Assembly: GCF_001315985.1 (NCBI RefSeq)
Contig: NZ_BBBI01000002.1
Span: forward strand, 124,001 to 188,000
Origin: Vulcanisaeta distributa JCM 11216
GTDB taxonomy: Archaea > Thermoproteota > Thermoprotei > Thermoproteales > Thermocladiaceae
Reading direction: 5' to 3'
Length of the DNA stretch: 64,000 nucleotides
The notes below the pieces were generated by a model that saw only the letters and a program-made list of their open reading frames with translations, did not search any database and was not told the DNA's origin. The translations under genes were made by a program, and so were the position numbers. Positions 38,143 through 49,293 of this stretch are shown here, in pieces (the first letter of the stretch is position 1; the number at the start of each line of letters is the position of its first letter).

Positions 38143-39195
38143 GTGGTTGCTACTGAAAGTATTAGGTTGAGGAGTTACTTATTTAATTACCCCGTTAATA
38201 GGCCCAGGAGACTTAGGTCAAACGTCCTCATCAGGAATATGGTTGCTGAGACAATGCTTAGGCCTGATGACTTCATAATGCCCATATTCGTTAGGGAGGA
38301 CATCAACGAACCAGAACCAATTAAGTCACTGCCTGGGCAGTACAGGTGGCCCCTCAATGATAAGTTAATTAACTTCGTTGATCAGTTAGTCAGTTCTGGC
38401 ATTAGGTCTATTATTTTATTCGGCATACCTGAGCATAAGGACGAGTGGGGTAGTTCGGCGTACGATGAGCATGGCGTGATACAGAGGACCATTAGATTCC
38501 TTAAGGACTCCTTCGAGGATAAACTCGTCGTAATGGCCGACGTATGCCTCTGCGAGTACACGGACCATGGCCACTGCGGCATTGTTAAGAAGTTGCCAGA
38601 TGGTAGGTACATAGTTGATAATGACTCAACAATAGAGCTCTACGCGAAGACCGCCGTGACATATGCGGAGTCTGGTGTCGATGTTGTTGCGCCGTCCGGC
38701 ATGATGGATGGGCAGGTTAAGGCCATTAGGGAGGCCCTTGATAGGGCTGGCTTTAGTGACGTCGTCATAATGGCCTATAGCGCCAAGTACGCGAGCTCGT
38801 TCTACGGCCCATTCAGGGAGGCTGCAGCCAGTGCGCCTAAGTTCGGTGATAGGCGTAGTTACCAAATGGACCCGAGGAATGCGCATGAGGCCCTTAAGGA
38901 GGTCGCCATGGACATTAATGAGGGCGCTGACATAGTAATGGTTAAGCCAGCAACGCTTTACCTAGACGTTATTAGGCTCGTGAAGCAGAACTTCCCGGAG
39001 ATACCGCTCGCCGCTTATCAGGTTAGTGGTGAGTATGCCATGCTTAAGGCAGCGATAATGAATGGTTGGCTTGATGAGAGGAAGGCCGTTCTTGAGTCAT
39101 TAATCGCCATTAGGAGGGCTGGAGCAGATTTAATAATTACGTACTTTGCGAAGGACGCTGTTAATTATCTTGATGAAATTGAGAGACTCTTCTAA
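38143..39195 (+). CDS. hemB: Porphobilinogen synthase HemB
   Basis: 350 residues, intact, without any seven-base tract. Condenses two 5-aminolevulinates to porphobilinogen. Metal site CLCEYTDHGHCG, first Lys in IMAYSAKYASSFYGPFR, Schiff-base Lys in IVMVKPATLYLDV, substrate region YQVSGEYAML. GTG start at 38143, with tatttttaaac about 28 bp upstream (leaderless). Confidence 0.95.
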   Translation: MVATESIRLRSYLFNYPVNRPRRLRSNVLIRNMVAETMLRPDDFIMPIFVREDINEPEPIKSLPGQYRWPLNDKLINFVDQLVSSGIRSIILFGIPEHKDEWGSSAYDEHGVIQRTIRFLKDSFEDKLVVMADVCLCEYTDHGHCGIVKKLPDGRYIVDNDSTIELYAKTAVTYAESGVDVVAPSGMMDGQVKAIREALDRAGFSDVVIMAYSAKYASSFYGPFREAAASAPKFGDRRSYQMDPRNAHEALKEVAMDINEGADIVMVKPATLYLDVIRLVKQNFPEIPLAAYQVSGEYAMLKAAIMNGWLDERKAVLESLIAIRRAGADLIITYFAKDAVNYLDEIERLF

Positions 39196-39289
39196 TCAAT
39201 GTCTTGGTCTAAAAATAAGTATTTATTCAATATACTTATTTTTATTCTAGAGAAAGCAATATAAATCCCTCTAACCACACCATGGCAGT

Positions 39290-40506
39290 ATGAATATCAA
39301 TGAATTTCTATCGGATAGGTCAAAGCTCATGAAGGCTTCTGAGATTAGGGAGTTACTGAAGTGGGTTACCGAGAATGTTATCTCCTTTGGTGGTGGGATG
39401 CCAGATCCATCTTCATTTCCGGCCAAGGAGATAATGGAAATCACGAAAGACGTACTCACTACAAAGGCCGAGAAGGCCCTTCAATACGGAACCACTGGCG
39501 GTGTTTTGGAATTGAAGGAGGAATTAACGAAGTTCATGGGTAAGGTGGGGATTAAGGTTAATGGCCCCCCCGAGAACATAATAATCACGGTCGGTAGTCA
39601 GGAGGCCCTTGACATAGTTGGCAGGTTATTCATTAACCCTGGTGATTACGTAATAACCGAGAGCCCCACATACCTAGCAGCCCTCCAGGCCTTTAGGATA
39701 TACGGTCCAAGGATAATTGGTGTGCCAATGGATGAATACGGCATTAAGGTTGATGCCCTTGAAGGCACAATTAAGAAGGTAATTGAGGATGGCGGCAAAC
39801 TTAAGTTCATATACGTGGTGCCCACGGGGGGGCAGAACCCAACGGGTATCACAATGAGTATGGAAAGGAGGAAGGCACTGCTCGAGATAGCCAGTAGGTA
39901 TGACTTATTGATAATTGAGGATGACCCATACGGCTACATATACTTCGGTGATGAGGAGCCACCAGCTAGGCTTAAAGCCATGGATAGTGAGGGCAGGGTT
40001 ATTTACCTATCCACATTCAGTAAGATAGCGGCACCTGGCTTAGGCTTGGTTGGGTTGCGGCTAGTGATGAGGTTATTAAGTGGTTTGAGCTTGCCAAGCA
40101 GTCCATTGACCTGCACACATCAACTCTCAACCAGTACATTGCCGCTGAGTTATTGAGGAGGGGCGTCATCGAGAGGAATATACCGAGGATTAAGGAAATC
40201 TATAGGTCAAAGAGGGACCTAATGCTTCAGGCGTTGAGTGAGTATATGCCTGAGGGCGTTACCTGGACCAAGCCATCGGCCGGCATGTTCATTTGGTTAA
40301 CAACGCCCGAGAAAATAGACACGGGAGAGATGCTTGGCGCGGCTATTAAGAGGTATGGTGTTGCGTATGTACCTGGTAAGTCATTCTATCCAAATGAGGA
40401 TAGGCACAACGACATGAGGCTTAACTTCACATATCCGACACCGCAGCAGATACTTGAGGGTATCAGGAGGCTGGCACTGGTCATTAGGGAGTATCTATCT
40501 CAATAG
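39290..40506 (+). CDS. Class I/II aminotransferase, LysN/Aro8-like (frameshifted)
   Basis: PLP enzyme of the 2-aminoadipate/aromatic transaminase group. Parts: ENVISFGGGMPDPSSFP, LQYGTTGG, GSQEALDIVGRLF, PTGGQNPTGITMS, IEDDPYGYIYFG, PLP-lysine motif YLSTFSKIAAPGLGLG. A missing G near 40052 shifts the frame, after which VAASDEVIKWFELAKQSID and FTYPTPQQILEGIRRLA continue to 40506. About 405 residues. TATA-like atataaat about 28 bp before the ATG. Confidence 0.9.
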
Positions 40507-40604
40507 TTTCAGTTTTTCTTAGTATTTTCTTATCGGTTTCACGATAGGTCTATTGCAATTATGTTCATGAATCCTTATAAATTACTAAGTAGTTTACTAA
40601 TGTA

Positions 40605-42154
40605 ATGCAAAGAAGTGATAATAACTCAATTAATAGATCGGAAATTAATAAACTAGGCGATGTGATAGGAATCGTTGAAAAAAGCATTAATGAAAGCAAT
40701 AAATTAATACTAACTGTTAGTTCAAGACTTAGTTATAACGACTTGGTTAATAAGTTCTTCATAGGTTCATACATCATAATAGTAAATCCTTCAACAAGTA
40801 ACGAAATCCTCCTCAGGATTAATAAGGTTGAACCAATCATAAATCCACCACCATCAATAAGAGGCGCGAACCCGACATATATTAAGGTAATTGGTGACCC
40901 AGTAATCTCACGGATCAAGGAGGGTGGGACCTTCCGTTTTGTATCGCTGTCAGTAATACCTATTATTGGTAGCTTGGTTGTTTATCCTTACATTGATGCA
41001 ATTAAGGAGTTCCTTGGATTGATGGGTAATCTATTATTTGGTAGGGCATTGATTAATGGGTATGAAGTACCAATAATGCTCAATGAGGAGGCGCTTAATA
41101 AGGGCTTATTAATAATGGGACAGCCAGGTTGTGGTAAGTCCCTCTTTATTAAGAAATTAATTAAGGAGCTGTACTCAGCAAGCCACTATGAAAATATTAT
41201 AGTATTTGATAGAACAGGTGAGTACACAAAGGATCTAGTTGAGAAGGGAATTGATGCCTCAGTATTGATTCCACTGGATGTGATGAAATTGGGTAGGCCA
41301 ATAGATATTGATGAGTTGAAGAATTACGTGGTTGATAAGTTACGCATGCTAGGTTTTCGTAAAAGGAGGGTTAAAATTTCAATAATCAAGTCAAGAAGTG
41401 ACGGCATCATATTTAATGTTGCTTTTCAAGATGGAGGCGTTGGTAAGTTAAGTATTATACCATTATCAATTCGGTTTAGGTGGTTTATAGAAAGGGCAAT
41501 TAATTATTTAGACCCGGAGGTTAGGTATGTTGTTGTAACGTTAATGATATCAAACGATAAGGCACTTAATACTGTACAGAGCTTCATTAGCGCCATTAAG
41601 GATCCTGAGCTAATTAATGCAATAGGAAGAGGCCCTATAAATAAGGCCATTGACCTTGCATACTCATTAAGGGATTCGGGATTCTTTGACGCCATTGTTA
41701 ATGTTGGTAAGGAGGATGTGGAACTTTCTGTTTTTAGCCCAATGAGGGCCCTAAAGAGTAGGGTAGTGGTTATTGATCTTCACGAACTTCCCAGCTCGTT
41801 AATTGGCATATATGAAGTAATCCTCATAGAGGACATTATTAAGTGGTTCATGAGTTCAAGAGATAATAAGGTTGTCGTGGTTGTGGACAATGCCGAAGGC
41901 TTATGGGCAATAAGGACCTACTGGATGCGCTGATTAATAGTGTTAGGATTGGTAGATCCCACGGCATACACTTCATAGTGGCCACTAGGTTATTTTCACG
42001 GAAATTATATATGGAGTTTGGTAATCTCATGATAATGAGAATGAATAGCTCAATAAAACTTAGTTGTCCCGATAGCCTAAACCTCCTCAATAATGAGTTC
42101 GTTCTAGTATCTCCACTGCTGAATATTAATTGTATAAAGGGCTCAATAGCGTAA
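40605..42154 (+). CDS. HerA-like AAA+ ATPase (frameshifted)
   Basis: N-terminal barrel-like region of ~120 residues, then Walker A LLIMGQPGCGKSLFIKKLI, IIVFDRTGEYTKDLVEKG, Walker B-type KVVVVVDNAEGL, and after one missing A near 41905 ALINSVRIGRSHGIHFIVATR (sensor/arginine region). Organisation fits HerA/DUF87 DNA-pumping ATPases, but NurA is not nearby. About 515 residues. AT-rich and free of seven-base tracts. Confidence 0.75.
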
Positions 42155-42187
42155 TTCTTAATTAACGGTTATAGCCCTTTAAAATAT

Positions 42188-42931
42188 ATGGTAACTATAA
42201 TAGCCGAGTTACCGCCATTAAGAAGAATTGACAACACAAGTAATTACTTAGGCATGATAAGTAGTGTTGCTGATTATGTAACGCATGTAGACATCCCTGA
42301 TTCCACATTTGCAACCCCATCAGCGAATGCAGTACTCATAGGCGCATTGATCAGACATAGTTATGGTAATGTCGAAGTTATAGCTAACATTAGAGTAGCC
42401 GATCACAATAAGGTTGGGCTTACGGCATTAATAATGGGCGGTCTAGCGAATGGCGTTAGGAACTACCTATTGATGAGGGGCGATCTTGGGCCTGGCGTTA
42501 CGGCAGTCCCTGATTTAACACCAATAAGTGCCATTAATTACCTAAGGAGTATTGAACAAGTCGGTGGTGCTAGGTTCGGCATCTCCATATCTAACTTTGA
42601 TGAAAGTTACATAAGGGAAAGGTTGGGTGTAAAACCCGACTTTGCGATGTTACAGTACACATTATCAATGGATGATCTAATGAGGGCCCTTAAGGTGAGT
42701 AGGGAGTTCAATGTTGATGTTTACCCAGCATTACTAATAATAACAAGTAAATCAGCAAAGGTGATAGGCAGAATACTCAATACCGAAGTCCCGGTAAAGC
42801 CAGACCCAATAGGCGATGCCGCTAGGAGAGCCCGTGAATTACTGCAATACTTCCCTGGTGTTTATCTGTCAGCACCTGGTGATTTTGATGCAATAGTGGA
42901 AACAGCCAAGGCCCTAAGGCAGTATTTATGA
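42188..42931 (+). CDS. MetF-like methylenetetrahydrofolate reductase-family protein
   Basis: 247 residues, TIM-barrel pattern of MTHFR: ELPPLRRIDNT, THVDIPDSTFATPSANAV, EVIANIRVADHNKVGLTALI, LANGVRNYLLMRGDLGPG. Lacks the C-terminal extension of longer homologues. It could reduce a methylene-pterin (folate or methanopterin analogue). Overlaps the 3' end of the convergent mrp gene by six bases. Confidence 0.75.
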   Translation: MVTIIAELPPLRRIDNTSNYLGMISSVADYVTHVDIPDSTFATPSANAVLIGALIRHSYGNVEVIANIRVADHNKVGLTALIMGGLANGVRNYLLMRGDLGPGVTAVPDLTPISAINYLRSIEQVGGARFGISISNFDESYIRERLGVKPDFAMLQYTLSMDDLMRALKVSREFNVDVYPALLIITSKSAKVIGRILNTEVPVKPDPIGDAARRARELLQYFPGVYLSAPGDFDAIVETAKALRQYL

Positions 42932-43891
42932 TTCATCCTGTTCCTCATTTTCCTCCTCGCCAGGTAACTTAAGTAATGACCTTACCTGCTTCTTAGCGGT
43001 GGTTTCGACCTTAGCCTCTAGCTTGTCCTTATACATGGCTATTATTGTATCCACGATACTCAGTATCGCCCTAGCCGTATCCGACGTGGAGTACTTCATT
43101 AGGAAGGGCTCGCCAAGGTCATTGGACTCCCCCCCAATCCTTGGGTCAAGAGGTATCATGCCGAGGTACGGCACACCGTACTTATCAGCCATCTCCTTAC
43201 CAATCAGCTTCCCAAAGATGTAGTACGTCTTCCCGGACTCAGGGCAGTAGAAGCAGCACATGTTCTCAACGACGCCAGTTACTGGTATCTTAACCTTCCT
43301 CGAGAAATCAATGGCCTTCTGCACGATCCTCTTCGAAACATCGCTTGGCGCAGTCACTATTATGCTACCGGTCATCTCGTTAGCGAGGGCCTGGGCTATC
43401 GTTAATGGGGGGGCATCGCCGGTACCCGGCGGTAAATCAATGAACAAGGCATCCAACTCGCCCCAGCGCACATTACCTAGGAAGTCCTTAATCGCCCTGT
43501 CAACCAATGGGCCCCTCCAAATAACGGCCGTATCGTCAGTGGGCAGTAGGAAGTCCATGGAGACCACCTTTATGCCGAATGGGCCCTCGGCAGGTATTAT
43601 CTTCTCATCCTCACTAAGGTAAAGATTAGCACCAACCAAGCCAAGCAACTTAGGTATTGTCGGGCCATACACATCAGCATCAAGTATACCAACCCTATAA
43701 CCCCTCATTGCGAAGCCCAGCGCCAGGCTTGCCGTGACGAAACTCTTACCAACACCGCCCTTACCACTCATTATTGCGAATTTAGTCTTAATTGTCTTCA
43801 TTGTCTGGGCTATCTCGCCTGTGTCTAATGGCCCTGCCTTCTGCACAGAGACCCTGATCTTACCCCCGCCTTGGCTACCTTGTGATGACAT
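42926..43891 (-). CDS. Mrp/Nbp35-type iron-sulfur carrier ATPase
   Basis: 321 residues. Deviant P-loop IMSGKGGVGKSFVTASLAL, Walker A' ILDADVYGPTIPKLLG, DLPPGTGDAPPLTIAQAL, and the CxxC NMCCFYCPESG that binds a bridging iron-sulfur cluster. Two motifs carry one residue too many, each from a seven-base tract: GDAPPLT instead of GDxxLT (C7 at 43405) and IGGESNDLG instead of IGESNDLG (C7 at 43130). Role: cluster assembly and delivery. Confidence 0.92.
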   Translation of the reverse strand: MSSQGSQGGGKIRVSVQKAGPLDTGEIAQTMKTIKTKFAIMSGKGGVGKSFVTASLALGFAMRGYRVGILDADVYGPTIPKLLGLVGANLYLSEDEKIIPAEGPFGIKVVSMDFLLPTDDTAVIWRGPLVDRAIKDFLGNVRWGELDALFIDLPPGTGDAPPLTIAQALANEMTGSIIVTAPSDVSKRIVQKAIDFSRKVKIPVTGVVENMCCFYCPESGKTYYIFGKLIGKEMADKYGVPYLGMIPLDPRIGGESNDLGEPFLMKYSTSDTARAILSIVDTIIAMYKDKLEAKVETTAKKQVRSLLKLPGEEENEEQDES

Positions 43892-43946
43892 GCGTATTAC
43901 AACTACACTTGATGTATTTAAAAATCAAACTCCTTAAGTTATTATT

Positions 43947-46187
43947 TTAGTACTGCGATATGAAGTCCTCAACCTTCGGAATCTCCTTAGGCAATCCCTT
44001 CCTCTCCCTTACCTTCATCACCATATCAACAAGCATGTTCTCAGGCACTGGCGACCACCTCGCGAACTGAAGGCTCCAGAACACCCTACCAGCAGTGGCG
44101 CTTCTAAGCTCGTCACTCAGGGTGAACGACTCCATAACAGGTATCTCACCCTTAATCGTCACCATGTACTCGGACTGAACCATATCAATGACCTTACCCC
44201 CCCTGTGCCTATTCAACACGCCAATCACCGAGCCAATGTTCTCCTGCGTCGTCTTAGCCTCTATCGACAGCATTGGCTCGAGCAGTGTCGGCTTGGCCGC
44301 CAGTATTCCAGCCATTATGGCATTCTTCGCGGCAGGCATTATCTGGGCCGGGCCCCCCCTGTGCGCTGGGTCCTCGTGAACCACCGCATCATGCAGTATC
44401 ACCTTTATACCCCCCCTAACGCTCCTGGGCCAGTGGGCCTGCCTGTATTGACCACCTAAAGCCCTGCACTATGTAATCCCTGATCTCCCTTAGGTATTGG
44501 ATACCCGTTGTCTTATCAACGAAGACGTTGATGTACTGCTCATCGACAGCCCATATGCCCTGGCCTCATCAGCATCCCAACCAGCCTTCTCCCTAAGTAT
44601 CTTGGCCCTATCCCTCGGGTCCTGGTCGTCAGTGACCTCGCCAAACTGAATTAACCTAATGGTCTCCTCATCAAGCGGCTCAACACTTATGTAAAGCCTA
44701 TTGTGCTTATTCGGCGACTTCCCCCCCTCGAACGTTGGTGACGCGGCCCTGACAGTCTCCCTAAACCTAACCAGCGGCTGAGATACCGTGAAGTCAAGTT
44801 TAGTCCTCTCCTTGAGTAACCACGTGGCTATCTCCAGGTGTAGCGTACCAACACCACTAAGCAGTACCTGGCCCGTCTCCTCATCAATCTTCAGGCTTAG
44901 TGTTGGGTCCTCAATAGTCAACTCCCTAAGGCCCTCAACGAGCTTCGCCAGGTCATTCGGGTTCTTGGGCTCTATGGCCACCGTGACCACGGGCTCACTT
45001 ATGTACTTCATCCTCTCGAATGGAGCAGCCACGTCCTTAATCGAGGCGGCCACTATGGTCTCGCCAGCCCTCGCATCATCAACACCCAGCAAAGCAACTA
45101 TGTTGCCGGCCGGCACCTCGGGTATTACGATCCTGTTCGGGCCCATGTATAGGTAAGTCTGTAGAACCCTCTTCGCTGTCTTGGCATTTATTAGGTAGAC
45201 CTCGTCACCCTCCCTAATAGTGCCGCTAAACACCCTGCCGGTGGCTATTAAGCCAGCGTGTGGATCCTTGTTCATCTTACTGACGGCTATCACCGTTGGC
45301 CCATCTGGGTCAGCCTCAAGCAATGCCTTACCAAGTGGTGAGTTCAGGTCGCCCCCCCTCCAGATCTTCGGTATCCTATACTTCTGGGCTACGTTTGGTG
45401 GTGGTACGTGCTCAACAATCATGTTCAAGATAGCCCTATATAGTGGGAATTCCTGCGCCAGTTCATCGACGTAGTTCTTCTCGTAGGCATCAACGATATT
45501 ACTGAACTTAAGACCCGCCTTAGCGGCCTGCGGTATCGTCACACCCCCCCACTTATGGAGCGCTGAGCCAAGCGCGACCTGCCCCCCCTTGGATGGGTCG
45601 ACCTTCCACTTGTCCTTGAAGGCTGGGTCCGCGTACATGTCGATTAGGTTGTTGAAGTCCTTAACTATCTCAATGATCCTCTGCTGAATCTCATTTGGGT
45701 TAAGCCTTAGCTCCTTGATTAACCTATCAATCTTATTAATAAAGAGTACGGGCCTAACCATCTCCTCCATTGCCTGCCTGACCACAGTCTCTGTCTGCGT
45801 CATAACGCCCTCAACCGCATCAACAACGACTAACGCGCCATCCATAACCCTGAGGGACCTCGTAACATGGCCCGTGAAGTCCACGTGACCCGGCGTATCA
45901 ACGAAATTAATTATGTACGGCTTACCCTCATACTCGAAGTACAGGCTTATGTTGGCGGCCTTAACAGTCATCTGCCTTAACTGCTCGATCTCGACATAGT
46001 CCATTGCCAATGCCTTACCAGCGACCTTGGGGGGGCTAAGTAAACCAGCGCCCATTAGTAGTGAGTCTGTGGTTGTTGTCTTGCCGTGATCAACATGAGC
46101 AAGAGTACCTGCGTTTCTAACCTGGGCGGGATTTCGCATCATTGATAGTATGTCCTCGATTTTCTTCTCAATGATCCTAACTGCCAT
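43947..46187 (-). CDS. fusA: Elongation factor 2 (tract insertions, two frame breaks)
   Basis: Archaeal aEF-2, the translocase GTPase. G1 AHVDHGKTTTTDSLL, G2/G3 DTPGHVDFTGHVTRS, G4 FINKIDR, and the domain IV region with the diphthamide area. Compared with the family, extra residues occur at SPPKVAG, KGGQV, KWGGVTIP, WRGGDL, FEGGKSPNKH, HRGGKV and HRGGPAQI, every one encoded by a seven-base tract. The frame is lost near 44555 (AGGGC for AGGGGC before IWAVDEQYI) and again near 44415. About 740 residues when joined. Since EF-2 is essential, these breaks are more likely errors than real disruption. Confidence 0.93.
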
Positions 46188-46370
46188 CGATAATCACAAC
46201 CCAGCGTTAAGTAGTCCTAATAAACCTTTCTGATGACGATATGGATAATGCCAAGTGAGGTTATTCATGATTCACCAAGTACCTACTACACGTGTTGATT
46301 AATGAATTCAATGAATCAGAACAATTGAGGTAATACTCGGCATTGATTGAGTAATTAGTAACTAACCTAT

Positions 46371-46892
46371 TTAATTCATTAATAATAAGCTCCCTCGAAA
46401 CCCCCCCGAGTATCCTCTCTTACATTCTATTCCCAATGAATAATCAATCAACAGGTAGTAAGTAGATGGTACGGCAATTTCCAGGGGCAAGGTCTCCAGT
46501 AGTAATTCCTTAGCCACACTAAGGTGAATGCTGCCATGCCTAAGGTAACGCCCACCACCAACACCGACCAAGTGGGCAATCTCGTGAGCAAGGACCTGCC
46601 AACCCCCCCAGTAGGCAGCGCAATCACCAAACTCACGCCTAATACGACTAACCCCCCCAATGTGGATGCTGACGGACCTAAACCTCCTAATATACATTAC
46701 ATAACCATAAACACGCCTATAACCTACATTACCATGAACATAAACACTACGTAAGTCCCCAGGAACACCAAAGTAATGAGCGTTATTAAACATGGAAATT
46801 ACAAAGTCCACGATACGCTTAGCACCAGCGCCATAGGCACTGAGCAAACTAATGATGGAGTAACTAACATTATACCTAACACCATTGCTCAA
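46371..46892 (-). CDS. Putative HExxH zinc metallopeptidase
   Basis: 173 residues with WQVLAHEIAHLVGVGGGRYL, a zinc HExxH motif in a hydrophobic helix, followed by a downstream His (LRHGSIHLSVAKELLLE) that might be a third ligand. No membrane helix or signal peptide; SprT/minimal-gluzincin-like size. TTG start uncertain. Three C7 tracts encode Gly pairs. Confidence 0.6.
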   Translation of the reverse strand: MSNGVRYNVSYSIISLLSAYGAGAKRIVDFVISMFNNAHYFGVPGDLRSVYVHGNVGYRRVYGYVMYIRRFRSVSIHIGGVSRIRREFGDCAAYWGGWQVLAHEIAHLVGVGGGRYLRHGSIHLSVAKELLLETLPLEIAVPSTYYLLIDYSLGIECKRGYSGGFRGSLLLMN

Positions 46893-47049
46893 TACCTTAA
46901 TCCACAGTGAGGAGGCAACGGCATTAATTTATAAGTAAAACCCATCAGTTCCAGGCTAATCTCCTCATTAATCGGCGGAGGTGCATATCATCATCATTAA
47001 GTAACTAATGTCTGACTATGCTTATAAAGTATTTAGCGCCATAAAGATA

Positions 47050-47740
47050 ATGGTCAAGTGGGTTAAACTCACAGTAATTAATGACAACAAACCAAACCCA
47101 CCACTACTAAATGACTGGGGATGGAGCGTACTTATCGAGACGGATAAGTGGACCCTGCTTTATGACGCAGATACGGAGTCGAGGGTTATGGAGAATAATG
47201 TAAGGGCCTTGGGCATAGACCTCAATAGGGTTGATGCCGCCTTCCTTAGTCATTACCATGCCGACCACTATGGTGGGTTTAAGTACGTTGGTGAGGTTAG
47301 GAGGGGGGTTAACGGTGTATGTTCCCGAGGTCGATAACGTATTACGCAGGTGGGGTCTTAACCCAGTTACTGTTGGGGATTCGAGGGAGGTACTTGAGGA
47401 TGCCTTTACGACAGGCGTCATGAGCGGTATGGGTGTTTATGAGCATTCATTGATCATTAGGTTGAGTGGTTATGGTTCTATCGTTGTCGTTGGTTGTTCC
47501 CACCCGGGCATTGATAATATCGTGAGGAGGAGCCGTGAATTGCTCGGTGATGTTTACCTGGTAATTGGTGGTTTCCATGGACCATCTAGGCAACAGCTTG
47601 ATGTTGTCGCTAAGTACTCAAGGTATGTATGCCCAGCTCATTGCTCTGGTGATGAGGCTAGGCGCTACGTGAGTGTGGCTTATAGGGATAAGTATTGTGA
47701 TGTTAAGACCGGTACCGTGATTAACCTACCAATGGGTTGA
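47050..47740 (+). CDS. MBL-fold hydrolase, archaeal DHPS-like group (frameshifted)
   Basis: Metallo-beta-lactamase fold with FLSHYHADHYGGF (HxHxDH), later GCSHPGIDNIV and IGGFHGPSRQ, the arrangement of the archaeal beta-ribofuranosylaminobenzene phosphate synthase-related group. A G6 near 47312 (five expected) shifts the frame between VGEVRR and TVYVPEVDNVLRRWG. ATG 47050 is chosen because ttataaagtattt lies about 25 bp upstream. About 230 residues. Confidence 0.78.
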
Positions 47741-47786
47741 CTCAACTAGAATGGTTCTTAAATTAGTGTGGCACCGTTAGCTGGTA

Positions 47787-48074
47787 ATGGCTAGTAAGGA
47801 CGTGGTTTTCAATGAGGTTAGGAGGGTTAATGGGGGGGGAGTGGGGGTGATTAGGGGGGGTAGGGTTAGGAGTAGGTCTAGGCCAAGTACTTGGCACAGC
47901 GTTGAGGTTAGGATTAGGAGGTTGAGGAGTGGTGAGGTTGCCGTGGTTGGTAAGTGCGATTGTGAGGCGTTTACTAAGGGTCACATGGTTTGCTGGCATA
48001 TACTTCATTTAGCCAACGTTTTCATTAGGAATAGGCGTAAATTAATTAATGGCCTTGGTGTGACAGTCAATTAG
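47787..48074 (+). CDS. SWIM zinc-finger protein
   Basis: 95 residues with CDCEAFTKGHMVCWHILHL, the CxC-Xn-CxH SWIM motif. The N-terminal half is Arg/Gly-rich (GVIRGGRVRSRSRPSTWHSV). Free-standing SWIM proteins occur in crenarchaea and partner with recombination proteins in some systems. A TATA-like cttaaatt is about 28 bp upstream. Contains a G8 and a G7 tract in its Gly-rich part. Confidence 0.8.
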   Translation: MASKDVVFNEVRRVNGGGVGVIRGGRVRSRSRPSTWHSVEVRIRRLRSGEVAVVGKCDCEAFTKGHMVCWHILHLANVFIRNRRKLINGLGVTVN

Positions 48075-48117
48075 CAATAGAAAAAGCTTTAAGCAAAAAG
48101 ACCACCAACTCAATGAT

Positions 48118-48705
48118 ATGCTTAGCCTACTGGCAATTGCAGTATTCATATACCTGACAGGGAATGGTTCGCAGGTCATGATAAATGTAACGACTCAGTC
48201 ACCGGTAATGCTAGTGAACATAACGCTACCTGTACAACCCCTAGGCCCAATAACTGTTGCAAATAGTACCGGCCAGTTAATACCATTTTACGTAAGGGGG
48301 GGTAATCAGTTATACACCACAACGGTAGGCCCAGGCAACATAACAATAACATACACACCATACATAGATACCCTAAGCAATGGAACACTACAACTCCAGG
48401 TAAACACAGACTACGAAACCCAAATCTTCATGGCCAATAACGTACTACCAACATCAATACCAATAAACATACAGAACTTCCAAGCCACAGGCAATGGAGC
48501 AATCATAACATTGGCACCAGGAAACTACACAATAAACTTCATAATAACAGGCCAGGTAAACACCACGAAGGCATCAACCACACAGCAGCCCGTAAGGACA
48601 ACCACAACGCAGCCGGTACCTTTCTCGACACTTGACTACGTAATAGTCATAGTAATAGTAGTACTGCTCCTATCAATACTACTAATCATTAGACGCAGGA
48701 GATGA
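48118..48705 (+). CDS. Membrane-anchored extracellular protein
   Basis: 195 residues: short N-terminal hydrophobic segment (LSLLAIAVFIYL), beta-rich Asn/Thr ectodomain, Thr/Gln linker (TTKASTTQQPVRTTTTQPV), then membrane helix YVIVIVIVVLLLSILLI and RRRR stop-transfer. Typical archaeal surface protein with glycosylated linker. Function unknown. Confidence 0.65.
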   Translation: MLSLLAIAVFIYLTGNGSQVMINVTTQSPVMLVNITLPVQPLGPITVANSTGQLIPFYVRGGNQLYTTTVGPGNITITYTPYIDTLSNGTLQLQVNTDYETQIFMANNVLPTSIPINIQNFQATGNGAIITLAPGNYTINFIITGQVNTTKASTTQQPVRTTTTQPVPFSTLDYVIVIVIVVLLLSILLIIRRRR

Positions 48706-48762
48706 TTACAAGGAGAATAGAGACAAAACATTAATAATTAATAAAATCAATACTGAGTAACC

Positions 48763-49239
48763 ATGAGCTTAAAAACACCACCATACACATTCGACGATTT
48801 CCAGGTAGGCATGAAAATGAAGTCCCAGGGATTAACCATAACGGAATCACACATCGTACAATTCGCAGAACTAACAGGCGATTACAACCCACTACACGTG
48901 GATGACGTATTCGCAAGGGAAACAATATTCGAGGGAAGGGTTGCACATGGACTACTCGTGCAGTCACTTGCCGTAGGCCTTTTCGCACCGCTTGTGGCAG
49001 GGACTACAATAGCCCTACTTGAGGTTAACTCAAGGTTCCTGAGACCCGTTAAGATTGGCGATACGATATACGTGGAGTCCGAGGTAATCGATAAGAAACC
49101 AAGCGAAAAATACAACGGCGGAATAATAACCTTCAAACACGAGGTCAAAAACCAAAGAGGAGAAACCGTAGCCACGATAGACGTAAAACTACTAATAGCA
49201 AGAGGACCAGCAACAAAGAAGAACGTACTCAAGACATAA
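48763..49239 (+). CDS. MaoC-like (R)-specific enoyl hydratase
   Basis: 158 residues, hot-dog fold. Catalytic pair in FAELTGDYNPLHVDDVFA (Asp, His), then VAHGLLVQSLAVGLF and SRFLRPVKIGDTIYVESEV. Hydrates trans-2-enoyl-CoA or a related acyl. Stand-alone gene with an A/T-rich promoter. Intact and free of seven-base tracts. Confidence 0.9.
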   Translation: MSLKTPPYTFDDFQVGMKMKSQGLTITESHIVQFAELTGDYNPLHVDDVFARETIFEGRVAHGLLVQSLAVGLFAPLVAGTTIALLEVNSRFLRPVKIGDTIYVESEVIDKKPSEKYNGGIITFKHEVKNQRGETVATIDVKLLIARGPATKKNVLKT

Positions 49240-49293
49240 GACCGTAAAACATGACAAGTAGCGCTTTTAAACCAGCCCTCTTCTACTATTAAC

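Noticed and set aside
44400-44560. Programmed frameshifting in EF-2
   Set aside because: Two shifts at unrelated sequences with no slippery site or structure, and similar breaks occur in dozens of unrelated genes.
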